Positions 1 through 7,105 of a DNA stretch of 9,930 nt are shown piece by piece. The position numbers were made by a program, and so were the translations under genes. Origin of the DNA: Anaerolineae bacterium (GTDB lineage: Bacteria; Chloroflexota; Anaerolineae; Aggregatilineales; UBA2796); assembly GCA_020851855.1 (NCBI GenBank), contig JADZBY010000593.1:1-9930 (forward strand), written 5' to 3'. A model generated the notes under the pieces. The model made no database searches. It was not told where the DNA came from and saw only the letters and a program-made list of their open reading frames with translations. Position 1 is the stretch's first letter, and every line of letters begins with the position of its first letter.

Positions 1-435
1 ACGGTCGCCTGCAACGACGACATCAACCTCGGCGTGCAGGTGGTCGAAGAGACGATGCAGGCCTACCCGGACCTGAACGGCTGGTTCTTCGTCGGGCTGT
101 GGCCGGTGTTCGCTGGCCGTGGCGCGATGCCGCTCTTTGAAGACGCCGTGCTCAACAAGGGCATGAAGGCCGTCGCCTTCGACACGCTGCCCGTTGAGCT
201 GGAATGGGTCAAGGCCGGTCTGCTGCACGGGCTGGTTGGGCAGAAGTACTGGGGCTGGGGCTATGATACCGTTCACATGGCCATGCAGCACGCCCTGTAC
301 GGCACGCCTTACAACCAGTGGACCGACTCCGGCATGGACATCGTGACCATCAACAACGTGGACGCCATGGCGACCGCCTGGGAAAACTCCGACTTCACCC
401 AGCCGTTGCCGCCCGCGTTCCCTGAAGGCGAGTAA
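1..435 (+). CDS. Sugar ABC transporter substrate-binding protein, C-terminal part (5' end outside window)
   Basis: The reading frame is open from the first base and ends at TAA 433-435, giving the last 144 residues of a protein whose start lies to the left. The product is probably an exported periplasmic binding protein of the Peripla_BP_4 (ribose/galactose-binding, LacI-like) fold that delivers a sugar to the permease. Visible landmarks are TVACNDDINLG at the fragment start, a stretch with LNGWFFVGLWP, then KAVAFDTLPVELEWVKAG, and LVGQKYWGWGYDTV, which fits the second lobe of this fold where the chain crosses back through the hinge. The aromatic-rich segments suit stacking on a sugar ring. 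Family assignment rests mainly on these motifs and on the ATPase and permease genes that follow in the same direction. The signal peptide, lipobox and exact ligand cannot be judged because the N-terminus is missing. Confidence 0.85.
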   Translation, partial: TVACNDDINLGVQVVEETMQAYPDLNGWFFVGLWPVFAGRGAMPLFEDAVLNKGMKAVAFDTLPVELEWVKAGLLHGLVGQKYWGWGYDTVHMAMQHALYGTPYNQWTDSGMDIVTINNVDAMATAWENSDFTQPLPPAFPEGE

Positions 436-467
436 CGCCGCTTGAGTCGCTGATGCGGTAACGCCGC

Positions 468-508
468 GCGTTGGCGGGATGTGCGCTCTCACGCCATCCC
501 GCCAATGC
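468..508 (+). promoter_or_regulatory. Intercistronic stem-loop between binding-protein and ATPase genes
   Basis: Bases 468-481 (GCGTTGGCGGGATG) pair with 495-508 (CATCCCGCCAATGC), making a 14-bp stem with a single G-U pair and a 13-base loop. No T-run follows, so it is not a typical intrinsic terminator. Its place 32 bases after the binding-protein stop suits an mRNA 3'-end protecting or partial-termination element that keeps binding protein in excess over the membrane components, as is known for other binding-protein operons. The role is inferred. Confidence 0.65.
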
Positions 509-524
509 CTTTCACCAAGTGACC

Positions 525-529
525 GAGGT
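525..529 (+). promoter_or_regulatory. Ribosome binding site that decides the ATPase start
   Basis: GAGGT lies 9 bases before the GTG at 539. The earlier in-frame ATG at 479 overlaps the left arm of the stem-loop, has no comparable site and adds 20 residues that do not look like the family. GTG 539 is therefore the preferred start. Confidence 0.65.
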
Positions 530-538
530 CTACCCACC

Positions 539-2113
539 GTGCAGCAACACGAACCGATTCTGCGCGTCGAGAGAGTGTCGAAGGCGTTTCCCGGCGTCCA
601 GGCCCTGAAGGAAGTCGATTTCGAGGTCTATCCCGGCGAAGTCGTCGCCTTGTTGGGCGAAAACGGCGCGGGCAAATCGACGCTGATGAAGATTCTGGCC
701 GGGGCGTATACAAAAGATTCGGGCCGCATCCTGTTGAACGGCCAGGAAGTCGAATTTACCAGCCCGCATCACGCCCAAAGCCTGGGCATTTCGATTATCT
801 ACCAGGAATTTAACCTGATCCCCGTCCAGACCGTCGCGGCGAATATATTCATCACGCGCGAGCCGATTCAACCCGGCGTCGGGCGTTTCCTGAGCCTCAT
901 CGACCGGCGCAAGATGGAAGCCGACGCCCAGAAGTTGCTGGACGTGGTCGGCGCGCATGTGTCGCCCGCCGCGCTGATCCGGCAGTTGTCCGTCGCCGAG
1001 CGGCAACTGGTCGAGATCGCCAAGGCGCTGGCCGTCGATGCGCGCGTGATCATCATGGACGAGCCGACGTCCGCGCTGGGCGACGACGAAACCGAGCGCC
1101 TGTTCGCCATCATCCGCGACCTTCAGGCGCAAGGGCGGGGCATCATCTTCATCACGCACCGCATTGACGAGGTGTTCCAGATCGCGGACCGCGTGGTCGT
1201 CCTGCGCGACGGCCATTTCGTGAGCAGCAAGCCCATCACCGCGCACGACAAGTCGAGCATCATCGGCGACATGGTAGGCCGCTCGCTGGACCAGATGTAC
1301 CAGAAAGAGGCGGCGGACATCGGCGAGGTGGTCATGCAGGTCCGCGGCCTGGCGCGCGGCGGGGCGGTCGAGAATGTGAGCTTTGACCTGCGCCGGGGCG
1401 AAATCCTGGGCTTTGCCGGGCTGGTGGGCGCGGGCCGCACCGAGACGGCGCGCCTGCTGTTCGGGGCCGACCCCAAAGACGCCGGGGAAGTCATTATTGA
1501 CGGCCAGAAGGCCGAGATTCACTCGCCGGAAGACGCCATCCGCGCCGGAATCGGGCTGGTTCCCGAAGACCGTGGCAACCAGGGGTTGATCCTGCTCTTG
1601 AGTGTGCTGCGCAATACGCTCATGCCGACCCTGTCGCGCTTCGGGCGCAGCGGGCTGCTCGACCAGAGCGCCATGCGCCGCGCCGGTGAAGAATACGTTG
1701 AGAGGCTCAGCGTGCGCACGCCGAGCCTCGACCAGAAAACGCAACTTCTGTCCGGCGGCAACCAGCAAAAAGTGGTGCTGGCCAAGTGGCTGCTCTCCAA
1801 CCCGAAAGTGCTGATCATGGACGAGCCGACGCGCGGCATTGACGTGGGCGCGAAGTCCGAGATCTACGCGCTGATGAGCCAGCTGGCGCGGAATGGCATG
1901 GGCATCATCATGATCTCGTCCGAATTGCCCGAAATCCTGGCCATGAGCGACCGAATCCTGGTCATGGCCGAGGGGCGCGTCACGGGCATCCTGGAGCGTG
2001 GGGAAGCCACCCAGGAGCGCATCATGGCCTATGCGACGCACCAGGCCGCGTTAAGCGCTGCGCCAACGGAATCGACCGCCGAATCAGTAGAAGGAGCGCC
2101 TGTCCGTGACTGA
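539..2113 (+). CDS. Sugar ABC transporter ATP-binding protein, two fused ABC domains (RbsA/MglA type)
   Basis: This 524-residue cytoplasmic ATPase powers the sugar importer. From the GTG start, domain 1 has Walker A GENGAGKST at residues 40-48, Q-loop YQEFNLIPVQTV, a family-typical degenerate signature LSVAERQLVEIAKAL, Walker B VIIMDEPTSAL and the switch histidine in FITHRIDEV. Domain 2 has the degenerate P-loop GLVGAGRTE (Arg in place of the Walker lysine), a good signature LSGGNQQKVVLAKWLL and Walker B VLIMDEPTRGID; its H-loop position is Ser (ISSELPEI). This pairing of one complete and one imperfect site is normal for sugar ATPases of the RbsA, MglA, XylG and AraG group, and the length is also usual (about 500 residues). 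The gene follows the binding-protein gene and overlaps the permease gene by 8 bases, which implies translational coupling. The sugar itself cannot be deduced. Confidence 0.93.
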   Translation: MQQHEPILRVERVSKAFPGVQALKEVDFEVYPGEVVALLGENGAGKSTLMKILAGAYTKDSGRILLNGQEVEFTSPHHAQSLGISIIYQEFNLIPVQTVAANIFITREPIQPGVGRFLSLIDRRKMEADAQKLLDVVGAHVSPAALIRQLSVAERQLVEIAKALAVDARVIIMDEPTSALGDDETERLFAIIRDLQAQGRGIIFITHRIDEVFQIADRVVVLRDGHFVSSKPITAHDKSSIIGDMVGRSLDQMYQKEAADIGEVVMQVRGLARGGAVENVSFDLRRGEILGFAGLVGAGRTETARLLFGADPKDAGEVIIDGQKAEIHSPEDAIRAGIGLVPEDRGNQGLILLLSVLRNTLMPTLSRFGRSGLLDQSAMRRAGEEYVERLSVRTPSLDQKTQLLSGGNQQKVVLAKWLLSNPKVLIMDEPTRGIDVGAKSEIYALMSQLARNGMGIIMISSELPEILAMSDRILVMAEGRVTGILERGEATQERIMAYATHQAALSAAPTESTAESVEGAPVRD

Positions 2114-3188
2114 GATTACTGCGAACGAGCGTATGGCACAACGGCCCAGCTTTGGCCGTCGATTGCTGCGCGGGCAGGAGATCGGCATCGCCATCGTGCT
2201 GATCGCCATGATGCTCTTCTTCGGGCTGCTTTCGCGCAACCAGAGCTTCTTGCAGCCCGGCAACATCATGAACATCATCCGCGACTTCACCTGGATCGCC
2301 ATCCCGGCCTTCGGCATGACCTTCGTCATCATCTCCGGCGGCATCGACCTGTCCGTCGGCTCGGTGATGGCCATCGCCGGGCTGGCCGTCGGCGCGATTG
2401 TCTCGTCCGACCGCTCGCCGTTCATGGTTGACGGCGTCGTGCCCGCCTGGACATCCATCGTAGGCGTCCTTTTCGGGCTGGGCGTCGGCGCATTGTGCGG
2501 GCTGGCGAACGGCTTCATGATCACGGTGCTGCGCCTGCCGCCCTTCATCGCCACGCTGGGCATGTTGCAGATGGCGCGCGGCATCGTGTACGGGCTGGCG
2601 CAGGGCTGGCCGATCCAGAACCTGTCGACCGAGTTCGTATCGCTGGGCCGGACGCTCATCCCGCTCAGCCCGCAGTTCAGCCTGCCGCTGCCGACGTTGA
2701 TCATGCTCATCGCGGCGATCATCATGTGGATCATCCTGACGCGCACGGCGTGGGGCTATCGCGTCTCGGCGGTGGGCGGCAACGAGAACGCGGCGCGCCT
2801 GTCCGGCATCAACGTGCGGCGCACCAAGATCATGGTCTATGCGCTGTCTGGGCTGATGGCGGGCGCGGGGGGTGTGCTGCTCACGGCCCGGCTGGGCGTC
2901 GCCGCGCCGACTGCCGCGCAAGGCTACGAGCTTGACGTGATCGCCGCGGTCGTCGTCGGCGGCACGAGCATGTCGGGCGGCGAGGGCAGCATCCTGGGCA
3001 CGCTCATCGGCGCGGCGATTATGCAGGTGTTGCGCACCGGGCTGAACCTGATCGGCGTCGAGGCGTACTGGCTGCCGGTGGCGCAGGGCCTGATCATCGT
3101 GGCGGCCATCACGCTCGACCAGTGGTATCGGCGGCGTCAGGGGATGCGCGGCGGGTTTTCGTCGCTGTTCGCGTTCGCGAAGAAGTGA
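2106..3188 (+). CDS. Sugar ABC transporter permease (RbsC-type, BPD_transp_2)
   Basis: This 360-residue integral membrane protein forms the channel of the sugar importer, probably as a homodimer since only one permease gene is present. The GTG start at 2106 has a strong AAGGAG site at 2091-2096, 9 bases upstream. After a polar N-terminus, several hydrophobic segments follow, beginning with GIAIVLIAMMLFFGLL. Family hallmarks are FVIISGGIDLSVGSVMA, GALCGLANGFMIT, LPPFIATLGMLQMARGIVYG, the coupling-loop region GGNENAARLSGINVRRTK, and VVVGGTSMSGGEGSILGTLIG near the end. All are typical of RbsC, XylH and AraH permeases. The tail ends FAFAKK, and the repeat cluster starts 11 bases after the stop. 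The gene appears to be the last of its operon. Confidence 0.93.
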   Translation: MTEITANERMAQRPSFGRRLLRGQEIGIAIVLIAMMLFFGLLSRNQSFLQPGNIMNIIRDFTWIAIPAFGMTFVIISGGIDLSVGSVMAIAGLAVGAIVSSDRSPFMVDGVVPAWTSIVGVLFGLGVGALCGLANGFMITVLRLPPFIATLGMLQMARGIVYGLAQGWPIQNLSTEFVSLGRTLIPLSPQFSLPLPTLIMLIAAIIMWIILTRTAWGYRVSAVGGNENAARLSGINVRRTKIMVYALSGLMAGAGGVLLTARLGVAAPTAAQGYELDVIAAVVVGGTSMSGGEGSILGTLIGAAIMQVLRTGLNLIGVEAYWLPVAQGLIIVAAITLDQWYRRRQGMRGGFSSLFAFAKK

Positions 3189-3198
3189 GGCGGCATCT

Positions 3199-3520
3199 GG
3201 CGCGGACGAGGCAGGCCTCGTCCCTACGCGGTTCCGTAGGGACAACGCCTGCGTTGTCCGCCTTGTGCCGTAACCTTGTGGCGCGGACGAGGCAGGCCTC
3301 GTCCCTACGCGAGTCGTTGTAGGGACAACGCCTGCGTTGTCCGCCTTGTGCCGTAACCTTGTGGCGCGGACGAGGCAGGCCTCGTCCCTACACGGTTCCG
3401 TAGGGACAACGCCTGCGTTATCCGCCTTGTGCCGTAACCTTCTGGCGCGGACGAGGCAGGCCTCGTCCCTACGCGAGTCGTTGTAGGGACAACGCCTGCG
3501 TTGTCCGCCTCGTGCCGTTC
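3199..3520. repeat. Tandem cluster of four double-hairpin repeat units (REP/BIME-like), order A-B-A'-B'
   Basis: Four units start at 3199, 3280, 3363 and 3444 (periods 81, 83 and 81). Each has a 26-base left arm (3202-3227, 3283-3308, 3366-3391, 3447-3472), a spacer, and a 26-base right arm (3236-3261, 3319-3344, 3400-3425, 3483-3508), joined by a 21-base linker ending in GCCGTAACCTTGT or a close variant. All four left arms are identical; right arms differ only by G to A at 3420. Spacers are 8 bases in units 1 and 3 (GCGGTTCC, ACGGTTCC) and 10 bases in units 2 and 4 (GCGAGTCGTT), so the block is a 164-base dimer duplicated once. Each arm folds by itself: left GGACGAGG/CCTCGTCC, right GGACAACG-type stem, both with four-base loops. 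The arms are also inverted copies of each other with 4 differences in 26. The cluster fills the gap between two converging operons, where hairpins could end or protect both transcripts. I see no gene inside it and no other copy in the window. Confidence 0.93.
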
Positions 3521-4501
3521 TTATGAGCGCCCTTCGCGCTCGAAGCGTGTGCCCAGCGCGGCGGGCGGGCGGGCGCGGAACACGGTGCGCACAAACGGGT
3601 GCAGGCGCGGCGGCAGGATTTTCAACAGCCGGTCCATGTACGGGCCGCTGACCAGCACCAGCGTGGCGATCATGAACAGCCACGGCAGCGCGTTGAGCAG
3701 TTCGAGCAACTGGCGGCTGACCTGGGCCTGCATCCCGGTGACGATGGCCCGCAGCGCCGCGACGAGGTACACGCCGGCCATGACGCGCCACGGATGCCAG
3801 CCGCCGAAGATGACGATGGCCAGCGCGATCCAGCCGTTGCCCGATACCGCCGTTTCAAGCCATGTGGTGCTCACCGCCAGCGTGAAGGCCGCGCCCCCCA
3901 GTCCGACCAGACCACCGCCCAACGCCGTGTACAGGTAGCGCGTCAGGTTCACGTTCGTGCCCCGCGCGAAGGCCGTCTCCGGGCGCTCGCCCACCGTGCG
4001 CAGGGCGAGGCCGGGCATGGTCCGGAAAATCCAGAACCAGGCCAGTACGACGACGATCAGGCTGATGTAGGTGAACACGTCCTGGTTGAACAGGATCGGG
4101 CCGATGATCGGGATGTCGCGCAGGCCGGGGATGGGCAGGTACGGGACGGGCATGCCCTGCTCAGAGCGGTGCGGCTGGCCGAGGAAGATGGCCAGATCGC
4201 GGCACAAGAGGGTGAGCACGAAGCCCACCGCCACCTGACTTTGGCGCAGCGCGATGTTGGAAAAGGCCACCAGCAGCGCCACGAGCATCCCGACCAGCAC
4301 GCCCGCCGCCGCGCCGAGCAGGATGCTTTCCGTTCCACGCGCCACGACGAACGCCGCCAGCGCCGAGAGCATCAGCGAGCCGTCCAGCGCCAGATTGACC
4401 ACGCCCGCGCGCTCGGTGAACGTCTCCCCGATGGCGGCCAGCACGAGCGGCGCGCCGCCGCTGACAATGCCTGCCAGTTGCCGGACTTGCACGTCATCCA
4501 T
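3521..4501 (-). CDS. BMP/nucleoside-type ABC transporter permease 2 (BPD_transp_2, NupC/YufQ-like)
   Basis: This 326-residue inner-membrane permease is the second of a heteromeric pair. The ATG at 4501 is preceded 6 bases upstream by a GGAGAGG site (plus-strand 4508-4514), and the gene overlaps the end of permease 1 by 8 bases. Near the N-terminus it carries GETFTERAGVVNLALDG, a hallmark of the second permease in BMP-dependent importers, followed by hydrophobic stretches (ILLGAAAGVLVGMLVALLVA, YISLIVVVLAWFWIF). The cytoplasmic coupling segment is MPGLALRTVGERPETAFARGTNV, and GWIALAIVIFGGWHPWRVMAG is also diagnostic. The length is close to the usual 300-320 residues, with a slightly long Arg-rich tail (FRARPPAALGTRFEREGRS). 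Its TAA stop abuts the repeat cluster, so it is the last gene of the operon. Confidence 0.9.
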   Translation of the reverse strand: MDDVQVRQLAGIVSGGAPLVLAAIGETFTERAGVVNLALDGSLMLSALAAFVVARGTESILLGAAAGVLVGMLVALLVAFSNIALRQSQVAVGFVLTLLCRDLAIFLGQPHRSEQGMPVPYLPIPGLRDIPIIGPILFNQDVFTYISLIVVVLAWFWIFRTMPGLALRTVGERPETAFARGTNVNLTRYLYTALGGGLVGLGGAAFTLAVSTTWLETAVSGNGWIALAIVIFGGWHPWRVMAGVYLVAALRAIVTGMQAQVSRQLLELLNALPWLFMIATLVLVSGPYMDRLLKILPPRLHPFVRTVFRARPPAALGTRFEREGRS

Positions 4502-5645
4502 GAGTCACCTCTCCGTGGGGCGTTGCGGGTGTGGCAGGTGGAATGGGCGGCGGAGCAGCGGTCGCTGCCGGCTCCGGCGCATCGCTGGCGGCGTAGCGGC
4601 GGCCCAGGATGCGGTCGCGCACGCCGTTGGCCAGCAGCACGATCAGCACCAGCGCGCTCTGGAAGACGTTGCCCAGCGCCACGTCAATCTTGATCTTCTC
4701 TTCCATGGCGCTGGCGACCTGCAATGTGCCAACCGGCACGATGGCCAGCAGCAGCGCGACAGGCGGGACCCATATTGCGCGCACATTGACGAGCAGCACG
4801 ATCAAGACGCCCATGAAGCCGATGCCGCCGGAGATGCCGGGCATAAGCCGCTCGCGCCAGAGCAGGGCGCGGAAGCCGCCGGCCAGCCCGGCCAGCGCGC
4901 CGCACAGCATCATCGACAACAGGATGCTGCGCCGCGTCCGCACGCCGAGCAGGAAAGCGGAGCGCTCGCTTTTGCCCATGGCGCGCAGTTGCAAGCCCCA
5001 GCGTGTGCCGCGCAGGATGAAGAAGACGACGAGGAAAGCGACCGCCGCGATGCCGATGGCCGCCGGGCTAAGGCGCAGGTTCTCCAGGCGCGGCAGAAGG
5101 GCGGGCGATGCAAAAGGAGCCGTCTGCGGATAACTGCCCGCTTTCCATGGGCCGTTGACCAGCGAGAGCAGCACATTCACCGCGATGAAATTGAGCGCCA
5201 CGCCGCCGAAAATCTCGTTCACGTTGCCAAAAATCTTGAGCAGCGCTGCCAGCCCGGCCCACAACGCGCCGCCGAGCATTCCGAGCGCCAGTTCTGCCGG
5301 GATGATGAACGGCGAGGTGTCGGTGGGCAGGATTTGCCGGGCGATGATCGTGGTGAAGATCGCGCCCATCGTCACCTGACCTTCAACGCCGATGTTCCAC
5401 AGGCCCGCCGTGTAGGTGAGCAACAGGCCGCTGGCGCACAGGAGCATGGGCAGCGCCGTCATGATCACGTCGGCCAGCCCGCTGGGACTGCCCAACGCGC
5501 CGCTCATAAACCGCGCGAGCGCCGCCGCCGGGTCTTTGCCCAGGGAGAGCATGATCAGCGTGATCAGGGCGAGCACGATGGCCAACGAGGGCAGCAAGGT
5601 GGCGAAGGACGAGAGCAGGGTATTGCCCAGGCGGCGTGCGTTCAT
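4494..5645 (-). CDS. BMP/nucleoside-type ABC transporter permease 1 (BPD_transp_2, NupB/YufP-like)
   Basis: This 383-residue inner-membrane permease partners permease 2 to form the translocation path. The start chosen is the ATG at 5645 (MNARRLGNTLL): it has a GGAGG site at plus-strand 5655-5659 with a 9-base spacing, and it overlaps the ATPase stop in a 4-base ATGA junction. The N-terminal segment LLPSLAIVLALITLIMLSLG is the first likely membrane helix. LTYTAGLWNIGVEGQVTMGAIF and FGGVALNFIAVNVLLSLVNGPWK match the first-permease class of BMP importers, and GLQLRAMGKSERSAFLLGVRTRR is the coupling loop toward the ATPase. The C-terminal tail is rich in Pro and Ala (PEPAATAAPPPIPPATPATP) and looks disordered; it is an addition beyond the usual core. 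The substrate class follows from the neighbouring genes and is inferred. Confidence 0.9.
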   Translation of the reverse strand: MNARRLGNTLLSSFATLLPSLAIVLALITLIMLSLGKDPAAALARFMSGALGSPSGLADVIMTALPMLLCASGLLLTYTAGLWNIGVEGQVTMGAIFTTIIARQILPTDTSPFIIPAELALGMLGGALWAGLAALLKIFGNVNEIFGGVALNFIAVNVLLSLVNGPWKAGSYPQTAPFASPALLPRLENLRLSPAAIGIAAVAFLVVFFILRGTRWGLQLRAMGKSERSAFLLGVRTRRSILLSMMLCGALAGLAGGFRALLWRERLMPGISGGIGFMGVLIVLLVNVRAIWVPPVALLLAIVPVGTLQVASAMEEKIKIDVALGNVFQSALVLIVLLANGVRDRILGRRYAASDAPEPAATAAPPPIPPATPATPHGEVTHG

Positions 5646-7105
5646 GCGCTTTTGCCTCCGATGAGACGGCCAAGCTGTTCGACGGTGCACGTCGAGGGAT
5701 CATCGAGGATCGTCACGCGCCCATCGCAGAACACGGCGATCCGGTCGCTGTAGTCCATGATCTCGTCCAGGTCGGGGGAAATGAAGACGATGGCCGTGCC
5801 GTTGTTGCGCCGGTCGAGTAGTTGCCGCCAGACCCAGGCCGTGCTCTCCACGTCCAGGCCGCGCGTCGGGTCTTCGAGCAGCAGCAGCTTGAGGCGGGAC
5901 GGCAGCATGGCGAGCAGCAGACGCTGCTGGTTGCCGCCGGAGAGCGTCTGCACCGGGTTTTCGGGCCGCCCACGAATGTTGTAGCGGGTGATGCGCTCTT
6001 CGGCCACACTCTGCACAGCGCGGTAATCGATCCACAGGCCGCCGGGCGTGACCAGGGCGAAGTGTTCGGTGACGGTCAGGCCTGCGACCAGCCCTTCTTC
6101 GAGCCGTCCGGCGGGCGCATAGGCCACCCCACGCGACGCCAGCCGGTGGTAACTCGCGCCGTTCACCGGTCGATTGTCCAGCAGGATACGGCCTTCGCTG
6201 CCCGCCTGCAAGCCGGCGCAGGCCCGCACGAACTCCCGCTGCCCGCTGCCATCCAAGCCGGCCAGCCCGACGACTTCCCCGGCGTACACGTCCAGGCTCA
6301 GGTTATGCACGACCAGCCGCCGCGACGGGATGGTCAGGTCGCGAACCTGAAGCACAATCGAGCCGCGACTGGCCGGGACGCGCGGCGCACGCTGCACGTC
6401 GCCGCCGAACATGAGCGCCACAAGCTCGGACGTGGGCTGGGGCAGCGTGCGGTGGCCGACGACGCGGCCCCGGCGCAGCACGTACACCTCATCGCACAGC
6501 GCCTCAACGTCTTCCAGCTTGTGCGAGACGAGCACGACGGTCAGGCCGGCCTCGCGCGCCAGCCGTTTGAGCGAGCCGAACAGCATATCTTTCTGTTCGG
6601 CGGAGATGCCCGTTGTCGGCTCGTCGAGGATGAGCAGCTTTGCGCCCAGGCTGAGCAGGCGCACGATCTCCAACTGCTGGCGCTCGCCAATGGTGAGCTG
6701 GTCAACGTACGTGTCCGGGCTGAGCACAAAGCCGAGGCGCTGGACCTGCTCGACGAAACGCTTTCGCGCCGTGCGCCGGTCGGGCAGAAGGCCTTCCGGG
6801 CTGCCGAGCATGAAGTTTTCGAGCGCGGTGAGGTTGTGAACGTCGAGCGGGTCCTGGTGCAACATGCCGATTCCGCGCGCCAGCGCCCCGGCGGGCGTAT
6901 CGTAGGCGGCGGGCTGGCCGTCGATGAGGATGCGCCCGGAGTCGGCGGGCATGAAGCCGGAGAGAATCTTCATCAGGGTGCTTTTGCCCGCGCCGTTTTC
7001 GCCCAGGATGGCGTAGATGCGCCCGCTCTCCAGGCTGAGCGACACGCCGTCGTTGGCGCGCAGCGTCCCGAAAATCTTGGTGACCCGGTCGATTTCGACG
7101 TGCAT
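5642..7105 (-). CDS. BMP/nucleoside-type ABC transporter ATP-binding protein, two fused ABC domains
   Basis: This 487-residue cytoplasmic ATPase serves the two permeases downstream. Starting at ATG 7105 (MHVEIDRVTKIFG), domain 1 has Walker A GENGAGKST at residues 35-43, MLHQDPLDVHNLTALEN as Q-loop, signature LTIGERQQLEIVRLL, Walker B LLILDEPTTGIS and switch His in LVSHKLEDV. Domain 2 has the degenerate P-loop GLAGLDGSGQRE, signature LSGGNQQRLLLAML and LLLLEDPTRGLDVEST, where the usual Asp-Glu pair of Walker B is reversed to Glu-Asp; its H-loop position is Pro (FISPDLDE). Domain 1 therefore looks catalytic and domain 2 degenerate. Longer frames back to 7198 add residues unlike the family; the chosen start has only a distant AAAGG (plus-strand 7118-7122, 12-base spacing), so the start is moderately sure. 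The stop overlaps the permease 1 start. Compared with the RbsA-type ATPase at 539, this is a different subfamily, typical of BMP importers. Confidence 0.9.
   Translation of the reverse strand: MHVEIDRVTKIFGTLRANDGVSLSLESGRIYAILGENGAGKSTLMKILSGFMPADSGRILIDGQPAAYDTPAGALARGIGMLHQDPLDVHNLTALENFMLGSPEGLLPDRRTARKRFVEQVQRLGFVLSPDTYVDQLTIGERQQLEIVRLLSLGAKLLILDEPTTGISAEQKDMLFGSLKRLAREAGLTVVLVSHKLEDVEALCDEVYVLRRGRVVGHRTLPQPTSELVALMFGGDVQRAPRVPASRGSIVLQVRDLTIPSRRLVVHNLSLDVYAGEVVGLAGLDGSGQREFVRACAGLQAGSEGRILLDNRPVNGASYHRLASRGVAYAPAGRLEEGLVAGLTVTEHFALVTPGGLWIDYRAVQSVAEERITRYNIRGRPENPVQTLSGGNQQRLLLAMLPSRLKLLLLEDPTRGLDVESTAWVWRQLLDRRNNGTAIVFISPDLDEIMDYSDRIAVFCDGRVTILDDPSTCTVEQLGRLIGGKSA

Noticed and set aside
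479..538. ATG 479 as the start of the sugar ATPase
   Set aside because: It lies within the stem-loop, has no good ribosome site and adds a non-conserved 20-residue stretch. GTG 539 with GAGGT upstream fits the family start.
530..2041. Long open frame on the minus strand opposite the sugar ATPase gene
   Set aside because: It lies wholly antisense to a gene with full ABC motifs. Its translation is rich in His, Arg, Asp and Gln without any family motif, as expected for a shadow frame in GC-rich DNA.
3122..3322. Small plus-strand frame running from the permease 3' end into the repeats
   Set aside because: It overlaps the permease gene out of frame and continues into hairpin repeats; it has no supported start or recognisable domain.
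3199..3520. CRISPR array
   Set aside because: The repeated unit is almost the whole sequence; intervals between arms are short and themselves repeated, so there are no unique spacers, and no cas genes are nearby.
2022..3791. 589-codon minus-strand frame with internal peptide repeats (DEACLVRA-, NAGVVPT-like)
   Set aside because: The peptide repeats are just the translation of the DNA repeat cluster, and the rest is antisense to the sugar permease gene or runs through part of permease 2 in the wrong frame.
3599..5753. Long plus-strand frames opposite the two permease genes
   Set aside because: They are antisense to permeases with clear family motifs and encode Arg-, Gln- and His-rich low-complexity sequence with no hydrophobic core or motif.
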